This document shows positions 15,913-23,540 of a stretch of DNA of 64,000 bases, in pieces. The first letter of the stretch is position 1. The number at the start of each line of letters is the position of its first letter. The position numbers were made by a program, and so were the translations under genes. Origin of the DNA: QWHO01 sp021404945 (GTDB lineage: Bacteria; Vulcanimicrobiota; Xenobia; Xenobiales; QWHO01); contig CAUJEN010000184.1 in assembly GCA_963169765.1 (NCBI GenBank), forward strand, positions 1-64,000, written 5' to 3'. Under the pieces are notes generated by a model. That model was not told the DNA's origin. It saw only the letters and a program-made list of their open reading frames with translations, and did not search any database.

Positions 15913-17868
15913 ATGCTGGCCCTCAGGTCGGAAGGAAAGGTCAGGCTTCGCATGCCTCCTGAAAGGGAAAGTCGGCTGGAGACGCTGCAGGGCATTCCCG
16001 AGCGGCTGGTAGCGGCCCTGAAATCCGAGATCCGCGCGGTTACCTCCGAGCAGGTCAACGACCTGTGGATGGTGGTCCAGGCCCTCCGCGAAGGCGGTGG
16101 CGGCGGTGGTGGAGGAGGAGGAGGGGGAGCTTCCCCGGAAGAGCTGCTCGAGCTCAAGAAAGAGATCAAGACGCTCAAGAAACAGGTCGCCTCCATCGAG
16201 GCCGACCTGGAGGATGTTCCCGAGGAGGAAGATCCCCTCGTCCAGGTCAAGAAGCTGGAAGAGCGCCTGGCCGAGGTGGAGGCGCGTCCCGCAGGCAGCG
16301 GCGAGCCCGGTCCCTCGGCCACCGATCCCACCGTTCTGGTGCGCCTGGCTGAGCTCGAAGAGCGGGTTGATCGCAATCCCGCTTTCGAGCTCGAGGAGCG
16401 ATTCGCCGAGCTCGAGCCGCGCCTGGCCAAGCTCGAGTCGCGAGATAGCAACGGGGCAACGGCCGCCCCTTCGGCGGAATTGCTTGAGCGAATCGGCGAC
16501 CTCGAGTCGCGCCTGAAAAACCTGGATCTGCTCGAGAAGCTCGAGAGCCGCGTCAAAGAGCTTGAGGTCGAGCGCTTCGATAGCCTGGAGAGCAAGCTCA
16601 AGAAAATCGAGCGCGAGAGGCTCGATGAGCTGGACAACAAGCTAGCGGCCATGGCCGGCTTGATCTCCCAGATCAAAGCCAGCGAGCCGGCGGCAGCGGC
16701 AGCGCCCCCGACCCCGGCTGACGGCGCCGACAAGCTGGCCCCTCCCGCCGATCTCGATTTCTCTCTCGACGACTTGCTCTACGTCGTGCTCAAGCACGAG
16801 GCCAGCGAGCTTTTATTGAAGACGGGCTCACCTTCGGTCGCCCGCCTGCATGGCCAGTGGGTACCCATCGGCGATCACATTCTGCGCCCCGAAGACTGCC
16901 GCTCGCTGATCTTGAATGCCATGCCGGCCGAGCATCGCAAGCTCTTGCTCGATCGCAAGGATGTGACCGTGGCCTGCAGTGCACTGGGCGTGCGTTTCCG
17001 GTTGGACGCCTACCTGCAGCGCGGCAGCGTTTGTGGCGTCTTCAAGCCTCTGGCGGCCCGCGTGCCTGCCCTGGCCGACCTGGGCCTGCCGGTGCTGCTC
17101 GAGCAGCTGGCCGGACACCGCGACGGCCTCATCCTGGTGGCCGGTCCCCCCCAGAGCGGCAAGACCACCACCCTGGCCTCGCTGGTCGATTCCATCAATG
17201 CCACCCGTCGGATCCAGATCTTCACCATCGAGGATCCGATCGAGTACTACCACCAGGACAAGAAGAGCGTGGTCAGCCAGCGCGAGGTTGGCACCGACGC
17301 CAACAGTTTTGCCGATGCGCTCAACCACGCCCTGCGCCAGCAGGCCGATGTGGTGGCCCTCAGCGAGCTGCGCGATGCCGAGACGATGTATGCCTCGCTG
17401 GTCGCCGCCGAAAGTGGCCACCTGGTCCTCTCGAGTCTGGCCTCGCCTACCACCGTGGGGGCCATTGAGTGGATCCTGAACTCCTTCGAGGGTGCCGCTC
17501 GAGAGACCGTCCAGATATTGCTCGCTTCCACTCTGAGGGCCGTCATCTCGCTGCGCATGCTGCCTCGAGCCGACGGCAAGGGCAACGTGGTTGCCACTGA
17601 AATCCTGGTGGTCAACGACCTGGTGCGCAACTACCTGGCTGAGGGGATGGTCAACCTGCTCGGGCCCCTGCTCGAGGCCGGCTCTTCCGAGCACCTGCAT
17701 CCCTTCCGTGAATCCATCGCTCGCCTTCAAGACGTGGGTTTGGTGGCCCGCGAGGGCGCTCCGCGGGTGGCCGCCGTCGAGCCTTCGGTGGAGGCGGCCG
17801 AGCCTCAGGTCTCTCAGCTGAAGTTGGAAGAGGCTCGCATCGACGATACCATGATGGGATGGCTCTGA
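15913..17868 (+). CDS. PilT-like ATPase with long N-terminal coiled coil
   Basis: 651 residues. Residues 1-60 are charged, then comes a run of 12 glycines (61-72), then about 180 residues of Leu/Glu/Lys heptad coiled coil. A PilT/type II secretion ATPase domain follows from about 280. It has the N-domain line ASELLLKTGSPSVARLHGQW, Walker A GPPQSGKTT at 411-419, Asp box IFTIEDPIEYYH and a Walker B region in which LSELRDAET replaces VGEMRD. The His-box reads GHLVLSSLAS, lacking the usual His. It may power or regulate pilus retraction; no pilin genes are nearby. The start is ATG 15913 or 15952. Confidence 0.85.
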   Translation: MLALRSEGKVRLRMPPERESRLETLQGIPERLVAALKSEIRAVTSEQVNDLWMVVQALREGGGGGGGGGGGGASPEELLELKKEIKTLKKQVASIEADLEDVPEEEDPLVQVKKLEERLAEVEARPAGSGEPGPSATDPTVLVRLAELEERVDRNPAFELEERFAELEPRLAKLESRDSNGATAAPSAELLERIGDLESRLKNLDLLEKLESRVKELEVERFDSLESKLKKIERERLDELDNKLAAMAGLISQIKASEPAAAAAPPTPADGADKLAPPADLDFSLDDLLYVVLKHEASELLLKTGSPSVARLHGQWVPIGDHILRPEDCRSLILNAMPAEHRKLLLDRKDVTVACSALGVRFRLDAYLQRGSVCGVFKPLAARVPALADLGLPVLLEQLAGHRDGLILVAGPPQSGKTTTLASLVDSINATRRIQIFTIEDPIEYYHQDKKSVVSQREVGTDANSFADALNHALRQQADVVALSELRDAETMYASLVAAESGHLVLSSLASPTTVGAIEWILNSFEGAARETVQILLASTLRAVISLRMLPRADGKGNVVATEILVVNDLVRNYLAEGMVNLLGPLLEAGSSEHLHPFRESIARLQDVGLVAREGAPRVAAVEPSVEAAEPQVSQLKLEEARIDDTMMGWL

Positions 17869-18344
17869 GCCTCCGCTTCCTGCTCGTCGTGGTGCTGGCC
17901 AGCTCATTGCTGGCTCAGGCCCCTGGGCCCGACCCGCGCGTCGAGGCGGTCCTCAAGAAGCTGGAATGGTCTTACAAGACCGACGAGGATGGTGACTACC
18001 AGCTGGTCATGCAGACCGAAGGGGAACGCACCCAGTTGCTGGTCGTTCGCTCCAGGACCTTCAGCGTGGGCAACTTCGAGATGCGTGAGATATGGTCGGC
18101 GGCCGGGATTTACGAGGCGGAGGTTCCCGCCGAGGCGGCTCGCACCTTACTCGATGACAGCCTGCAGACAAAACTGGGCAGTTGGGCCATCTTGCCTCAG
18201 TCCGAGGGCACCAAGCAGCTGGTGCTTTACGTTTCCCGCATTCCAGCCGACGCCGACCTGGAGACCTTCTCCGCCTTTGCCGAAGGGGTCGCCCAGGAGG
18301 CGGACAGCTTCGAGGCGGAGCTGACCGGCAAGGATGATTACTGA
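17859..18344 (+). CDS. exported YbjN-like domain protein
   Basis: 161 residues. A clear signal peptide (LRFLLVVVLASSLLAQA) precedes a single alpha/beta domain with the strand order seen in YbjN and type III chaperone-like folds (KLEWSYKTDEDGDYQLVM...LLVVRSR). The start overlaps the PilT-like gene by 10 bases, so the two are translationally coupled. The pairing suggests a periplasmic or surface accessory, but that rests on position alone. Confidence 0.65.
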   Translation: MALSLRFLLVVVLASSLLAQAPGPDPRVEAVLKKLEWSYKTDEDGDYQLVMQTEGERTQLLVVRSRTFSVGNFEMREIWSAAGIYEAEVPAEAARTLLDDSLQTKLGSWAILPQSEGTKQLVLYVSRIPADADLETFSAFAEGVAQEADSFEAELTGKDDY

Positions 18345-18413
18345 TCCCCCGGTTCGCAGTTCGGGTGGGTTCCGGCAGGGGTAGGGACGAGCTTGCAGGA
18401 CGAAGGCTCTAAA

Positions 18414-20501
18414 TTAGTTCCAGACCGTGTTGCGCTGCTCGGCGGGGCGCACCATCGGCTCGCCTTCCTGCAGCCCGAAGGCCCGGTGGAACGGCTCGAA
18501 GTTGGCCAGCGTGCCGTTGACCCGGAACTTGGGTAGCGGATGGGGATCGGTCTGCATGATCAGCCGCGCGTACTCGGGTCGCATGTTGGTGGCCCACGAC
18601 TTGGCAAAGCTCAGGAAGAAGCGCTGGTCGTCGCTGAATCCGTCAGGGGAGGGGCGGGGGGCTTTGCCTTCCGAGGCCAGCTTGTAGGCCTCGTAGGCCA
18701 GCTCCAGACCGCCCAGGTCGGCCAGGGCCTCGCCCAGCACCAGGTTGCCGTCGCATGGGATGCCGTCGTAGGAGAACTCGCTGAACTGGCGGGCCACCCC
18801 GGCGGTGCGCTGGTGGAAGCGGGACAGATCCTCCTCGGTCCACCAGTTGCTCAGGTTGCCCCGGGCGTCGAACTGGGCGCCCTCGTCATCGAACCCGTGC
18901 CCGATCTCGTGCCCGATGACCGCCCCGATGGCCCCGTAGTTGGTGGCGTCGTCGGCCCTGACGTCGAAGTAGGATCCGGCCAGAATGCCGGCCGGGAAAA
19001 CGATCTCATTGGCCACAGGCTGGTAATAGGCGTTGATGGTCGGAGGCGTCATCTCCCAGCGGGTCCGGTCCACCGGCTCTCCGACGCTGGCCAGGCGTTT
19101 CTCCACCGCAAAGCGACTGGCGGCCAGCACGTTGTCGGCGTAGACCCCGCGCTCGATGCTCAAGCCGGTGTAGTCGGTCCATTTGTCCGGGTAGCCGATC
19201 TTCTCGGTGAACGAGTCCAGCTTCTCAAGGGCGCGCTGGCGGGTCTCCTCGGTCATCCAGGGCAACCGCTCGAGCTTGTCCTCCAGCACCAGCTTGACGT
19301 TCTTCACCATGGCCAGCACTTTCGTCTTGGCCTCGGGCGGGAAGTGGCGCTCGACGTACTTCTGGCCCAGCGCCTCCCCCAGGCCCTCGTCCACCGCCTG
19401 AAGCACCCGCTTGAAGCGTGGGGGAGCCGCCTTGAGACCCTTCATCTGCTTGCCCTTGAACTCGAAGTTCTGATCCTCGAAAGCTGAGGAGAGGTAGGGC
19501 GCGGTAGCATTCAGCGTCTGCCACTTCAAGTAGGTCTTCCAGTCCTCCAGAGGCACCTGTTTGAGCGTCTCCTCCAGCTTGCTGAAGAAGCCTGGGGTGG
19601 CCACATTGAGCGAGTCCACGTCCGGGCGACCCAGGCCGGCGAAGTAACCGTCCCAGTCCAGGCTGGGGGTGAGCGCCGCCAGATCGCTCCGGGTCATGGG
19701 GTTGTAGAGGGCGTTCGGGTCGCGCATCTCGGCACGAGACAGAGAGCCCTCGGCCAGGCGGGTCTCCACCGCCAGCACTCGGTCGGCCGCGCTCGGGTCC
19801 TGGCCCATCAGCTCGAACATGCGAGCCACGTGGCCGCGGTAGGCCTCGCGGATGCGCGCCTTGTCCTCGTCTTTCTCGGTGTAGTACTCGCGGTCGGGCA
19901 GGCCCAGGCCGCCCTGGAAGGCCTCGGCGATGACCCGGGTGCTGTCTTTGACGTCCACCGAGGCCCCGAAGCTGAAGAGCCCGGGGATGCCGTGGCGGTG
20001 AAGCTCGGCGGCGGCGCCGGTCAGCTCGCTCAGGCTGCCAGCGGCGTCAATGCGAGCGAAGAAAGGCTGGAGCGGGGTGAGGCCGGCCTCCTCGATGCGG
20101 ACCGTGTCCATGCCCGAGGCGTAGAAGTCGCCCAACTTCTGCTCGTTGGAGCCGGGCGGGCCCGAGCGCACCGAAAGCTCTTCGATCAGCGCTTTCAGGT
20201 TGGCTTCTACCTGCTGGCCCAGCACCTGGTCCACGCCGAAACGGGCCTGATCGTCGGGTATGGGGTGGCGGGCCAGATAGCCGCCCACGGCATGCTCGAA
20301 GAAGTCGTCGCCGGGCCTGATGGCCGGGTTGAGATCGGAGCGATCCACCCCCGTGAAGGTGGGTTGCGCGAACAACCGCGGCCTGATCAAGCCGCTGTCC
20401 AGGGCCGTGCCCGGCGTGAACCGGTCGCGGCAGCTGCTGCAGGAGTGCCGGGGCAGAGTGCTCAGTCGATGGGTGGATATCGTGGTTTCAGGGACCCGCA
20501 T
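18414..20501 (-). CDS. M13 family (neprilysin/PepO-like) zinc metallopeptidase
   Basis: 695 residues, full length for the family. The N-terminal M13 domain begins around DLNPAIRPGDDFFEHAVGGY. The catalytic domain has HEIGH near 531 (IGHEIGHGFDDEGAQFD), the third zinc ligand in GEALADLGG and the substrate-binding NAYYQP. Two features are unusual. No signal peptide or transmembrane segment is visible, although most family members are secreted or membrane-bound. The C-terminal CxxW motif reads NTVW, without the Cys. The ATG lies 14 bases inside the upstream gene, so it is in an operon with 20488-21264. Confidence 0.92.
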   Translation of the reverse strand: MRVPETTISTHRLSTLPRHSCSSCRDRFTPGTALDSGLIRPRLFAQPTFTGVDRSDLNPAIRPGDDFFEHAVGGYLARHPIPDDQARFGVDQVLGQQVEANLKALIEELSVRSGPPGSNEQKLGDFYASGMDTVRIEEAGLTPLQPFFARIDAAGSLSELTGAAAELHRHGIPGLFSFGASVDVKDSTRVIAEAFQGGLGLPDREYYTEKDEDKARIREAYRGHVARMFELMGQDPSAADRVLAVETRLAEGSLSRAEMRDPNALYNPMTRSDLAALTPSLDWDGYFAGLGRPDVDSLNVATPGFFSKLEETLKQVPLEDWKTYLKWQTLNATAPYLSSAFEDQNFEFKGKQMKGLKAAPPRFKRVLQAVDEGLGEALGQKYVERHFPPEAKTKVLAMVKNVKLVLEDKLERLPWMTEETRQRALEKLDSFTEKIGYPDKWTDYTGLSIERGVYADNVLAASRFAVEKRLASVGEPVDRTRWEMTPPTINAYYQPVANEIVFPAGILAGSYFDVRADDATNYGAIGAVIGHEIGHGFDDEGAQFDARGNLSNWWTEEDLSRFHQRTAGVARQFSEFSYDGIPCDGNLVLGEALADLGGLELAYEAYKLASEGKAPRPSPDGFSDDQRFFLSFAKSWATNMRPEYARLIMQTDPHPLPKFRVNGTLANFEPFHRAFGLQEGEPMVRPAEQRNTVWN

Positions 20502-21264
20502 GCTCGGTCTTCTTCTCCTCGCGAAAGATGTCTTTGAACTTCTCCCAGAGATCGTGCAGTTTTCGTTTGTGGTTGAGCCGCCAGTCGTTGAGCGCCTCGC
20601 GGTGCTGGTAGATGGTGCGCACGCTGGCCAGGGCCCCGTTGGCCACCAGGGCTGGCACCTGAAACGGCCCCGGAACGGTCAGGGTGGCAAAGGCGGCCGC
20701 CCCCATGCCGGCCTCCAGCATGCCTACGATCTTGTCTTCCCGGTTGCCCTCGCGGATGCCGCGGTGCATCTTGACCAGCCCCGAGCTCAGGTTGAGCCCG
20801 CCGTGGATCAGACCGCAGGCGATGCCTACTCCCCCCGGCGTGAGCTGGCCGGTGTGCAGCGAGTTCCAGGTCAGGGCTCCGGCGTATCCTCCGCGGGCCA
20901 CCTCGCCCAGCCCCGAGAGCACGCTGGCCGGGTCTTTCTTCTTGACGCCATCGATTGTCTCCAGCACCCCGGCCGCCCCCAGGGCAACCGTACCGACCAC
21001 CCCCCCCATGGTGGCGGTCAGCCCGATGAGCGGGATCAGGGTGTCGAAGATGGCGAACTTGAGGAAGCTGGGGATAAAGAGCAGAGCTCTGGGAATGCGC
21101 GCGATCGTGTTGGCCGCATTGCCGATGCGACGGGCCCACTTCTCTTTGGGGTCCTCGTCCTCTTCGGGCGGCTTCTTCTTCTTCTTCTTGTCTTTCTCCA
21201 GCGCGGTGGCCGCCAGGGGCGAGCGCACGCTGGGAAAGCCAGCATATGCCTGGCCTACCTGCAC
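20488..21264 (-). CDS. hypothetical membrane-associated protein
   Basis: 258 residues. A Lys-rich segment (EKDKKKKKKPPEEDEDPKEK) at 23-42 is followed by hydrophobic Gly/Ala/Val stretches (about 60-130 and 180-215) and a basic C-terminal helix. It probably associates with the cytoplasmic membrane. GTG at 21264 has the -10-like TAGACT six bases upstream and no Shine-Dalgarno. It overlaps the downstream M13 peptidase gene by 14 bases. The segment to 21547 upstream holds nothing recognisable besides that promoter. Confidence 0.6.
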   Translation of the reverse strand: MQVGQAYAGFPSVRSPLAATALEKDKKKKKKPPEEDEDPKEKWARRIGNAANTIARIPRALLFIPSFLKFAIFDTLIPLIGLTATMGGVVGTVALGAAGVLETIDGVKKKDPASVLSGLGEVARGGYAGALTWNSLHTGQLTPGGVGIACGLIHGGLNLSSGLVKMHRGIREGNREDKIVGMLEAGMGAAAFATLTVPGPFQVPALVANGALASVRTIYQHREALNDWRLNHKRKLHDLWEKFKDIFREEKKTEHAGP

Positions 21265-21270
21265 CTTTTC

Positions 21271-21276
21271 AGTCTA
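21271..21276 (-). promoter_or_regulatory. -10 element TAGACT, probable leaderless promoter (reverse strand)
   Basis: On the reverse strand TAGACT is followed by six bases and then the GTG at 21264. This is the same geometry as the forward-strand cases. Confidence 0.45.
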
Positions 21277-21547
21277 CGCTGAGGGTCTGAAAGGATTCTT
21301 ACGGCCAGGCCCTGACGGGTTTGAGTTGCGCTATTCCGGGGCCTCTCTGCATCAGAGTCGTTGGAGCGGCACGCGCGCGTTGAACGCTTCAGGAGTTGGC
21401 GCGGCGCCGTTCAACAGGAATCCCGCGCGTTCTGATTCTGAGCTGGTCAACGCGCGGGAGTGTAGCTGGGAACGCAGCGAGGGGGGAGCTCGTCTCGTCC
21501 CAGTGCTCTGGTGTCGCCTCCAGGAGTCAGGTATCAGCCAACCCGGC

Positions 21548-22666
21548 TCAGCCGTGGCGTCGGGCCAGTCGATTGCGGGCGGCCGCCTGGATCAGACCTT
21601 CCTCGAGCTGGGGGTGGGGATAGGCCCTCTCGAACCCGGCGCGCAGACGGCGGGCGAACCCTTCGGCCCATTCGCGTCGCCGGGAGAGCTCCCGGCTCCC
21701 ACGGATCGAGAATCCGGTCAGGTCGGTAGGCAGGTCGTCGGCTCCGAGCATCACCTCGCCGGCGATCAGGCCGGTCCAGCCTGTCAGGGTCTGGATCAGC
21801 ACGCCCCGCCGGATCAGGTGGAGCTGGGCGGGCAGGATCGGGTCGACGTACAGCCCCCCGGCGGCGCCATAAGCGGTATCGATGTGGCTGAGGGGATCTT
21901 GCTGGGCCGAGCGGGGTGCGCCCAGCCGGAACTGGCCGGCGCCCGGTCCTTCCACATCGCGGAGCTCCCAGGCCAGATGACAACGTCGGATGGCAAAGGT
22001 CTGCTGCAGCCCCCTGCTGTGAGAGAGGACGGTGTAGGTGAGATATTTTCCGGGCCAGCTGAGCTGCCAGCGCGAGGCGCCGCTTTCTTCCCCGAACCAG
22101 GGCTCGATGACCTCTCCGTCGACCGTCAGCTTCATGGGAGCAAAACGGGCTTTCTCTTTGAGAAGCAAACTCTCAGGAAGCTGGCGCTTGAGCCAGCTGC
22201 CCCAGCCCAGGGCCCGTCTCGCCGTGATCCGGGTCTCCCGGCTTCCCCCCTGCCTGAGCTCGGCCCGGTCCGCGCTCAGGTACAGAATCTGCCCCCCGGA
22301 TTCCAGGACCACCTCCGAACCCGGAAAGCCAAGCACGCTGTTGACCCCGATGGCCAGCTCCGACCAGGCGGGCTGATCCCCCGACTCGTCCAGGAGGCAG
22401 GTGAAAAAGCTTTGCAGCTGGTCGCTCGTCAGAGTTGTGCCGTCGTGCGCAAGGCTCAGAGCCCGCGGAGACGAGCGAACCTCACACCGGGTGGCTCCCG
22501 CCGCCACGGCCGACTGAACCCATTTGAGCGCGAAATAGCAGCGATCAGGAAGCTGGAAGCTGCGCAACTTCCCCAGGGCGTGACGCCAGTCGAGCGTAAA
22601 GACTCCCGCCGAGTCCAGCGCTCCCTGTCCTCGCAGCTCCTGCAGCACCTGATCCAACTCGTCCAC
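21548..22666 (-). CDS. degenerate GHKL/HSP90-fold-like protein, paralogue B
   Basis: 372 residues, no signal peptide. Its N-terminal 110 residues align with paralogue A (12393-13589): DSAGVFTLDWRHALGKLRSF, then WVQSAVAAGATRCEV, then a DG. As in A, the position of the GHKL N-box Asn is changed. The middle and C-terminal parts diverge from A. A GTG start has GGAG upstream, and its 5' end lies six bases from the C39 peptidase gene on the same strand, so they form one unit. Function unknown. Confidence 0.6.
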   Translation of the reverse strand: MDELDQVLQELRGQGALDSAGVFTLDWRHALGKLRSFQLPDRCYFALKWVQSAVAAGATRCEVRSSPRALSLAHDGTTLTSDQLQSFFTCLLDESGDQPAWSELAIGVNSVLGFPGSEVVLESGGQILYLSADRAELRQGGSRETRITARRALGWGSWLKRQLPESLLLKEKARFAPMKLTVDGEVIEPWFGEESGASRWQLSWPGKYLTYTVLSHSRGLQQTFAIRRCHLAWELRDVEGPGAGQFRLGAPRSAQQDPLSHIDTAYGAAGGLYVDPILPAQLHLIRRGVLIQTLTGWTGLIAGEVMLGADDLPTDLTGFSIRGSRELSRRREWAEGFARRLRAGFERAYPHPQLEEGLIQAAARNRLARRHG

Positions 22667-22672
22667 AGGCCG

Positions 22673-23491
22673 TCACTCCGGCTCCCCTGTGGGAGGATAA
22701 GGACCCCCGCTCGCAGGCCGGCTCAGCACCAATCCCAACCCGCGCCAGCAGGCTTCCATCTCCCGGTGCGAGAGACTTCGCTTCCCATCCAGCGGATCGC
22801 CCACCACCAATCGTTCCGGGCTCACCTCCAGCACGGCCACGTAGTGATCGACGAAGGGCCCCAGGCGCACGACCGCGAGCGAATGGACCGGCAGCTCACT
22901 GGCCCGGGTGAAGCGGCGAAACTCGCACCGGACCTCGGGATGAAGCCGCGTCAGGCCCTCAGCCAGCTGATCGCAGGGTGTCCCCGTGGCCGGGCAGGTG
23001 CCGCATTCCAGCGCCAGAGCCCGCTCGTCTGCTTTCACCCCGAGGCCCTTGAGTGCCGTGACGGCAGCCGCCGGTCCGCAGGTGTAGCTGGTGCTCTGGC
23101 GGCAGACCTCGTCGCGGTCGAAGCTAGTCTGCAAAGCCTCGATCTGCGAGCGGGACAGGGCGGGGCTCAGGAAGGGATAGACTCCCGCGTAACCCGCCAG
23201 AATCACCGTGAGAATGACCACCGCCCTGCGGTTGCGAGCCGATGGCACTCGCGTGAGCGGCGCGATCAGCAGCACCGCGATCGAGAGAGCGAGCAGCACG
23301 AACTCGCGCCGACCGGCCATGAGGATCGTCCAGGGCGGCTCGAAGTCGGAGTTGGTCTGGCGCACCCAGCCGATGGTCAGGATGAGCGCCAGGGGCCCGA
23401 GATAGCCGGCCAGCCAGAACCGGGTCCGGCCCAGCCGGTAGGCCGCCAGAGCGCAGGCCAGGGTTGCCAGGGTCACGAGCAGCGCCAGCAT
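22673..23491 (-). CDS. membrane-anchored C39-like cysteine peptidase
   Basis: 272 residues. The first 110 residues hold about four hydrophobic segments. The rest is a papain-like C39 domain with C138 in STSYTCGPAAAVTAL, H216 in FVDHYVAVLE and D232 in VVGDPLDGKR, and three extra Cys (CGTCPATGTPC) in between. C39 peptidases usually cleave double-glycine leaders inside ABC exporters. Here there is no ABC domain, as in stand-alone C39 proteins whose substrates are often unknown. It is upstream of, and probably co-transcribed with, GHKL-like paralogue B. Confidence 0.82.
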   Translation of the reverse strand: MLALLVTLATLACALAAYRLGRTRFWLAGYLGPLALILTIGWVRQTNSDFEPPWTILMAGRREFVLLALSIAVLLIAPLTRVPSARNRRAVVILTVILAGYAGVYPFLSPALSRSQIEALQTSFDRDEVCRQSTSYTCGPAAAVTALKGLGVKADERALALECGTCPATGTPCDQLAEGLTRLHPEVRCEFRRFTRASELPVHSLAVVRLGPFVDHYVAVLEVSPERLVVGDPLDGKRSLSHREMEACWRGLGLVLSRPASGGPYPPTGEPE

Positions 23492-23540
23492 GGTGGCAAA
23501 GTTGGCCAGAATCGTCGGTGAACCTCCACCCCACGGCCGA

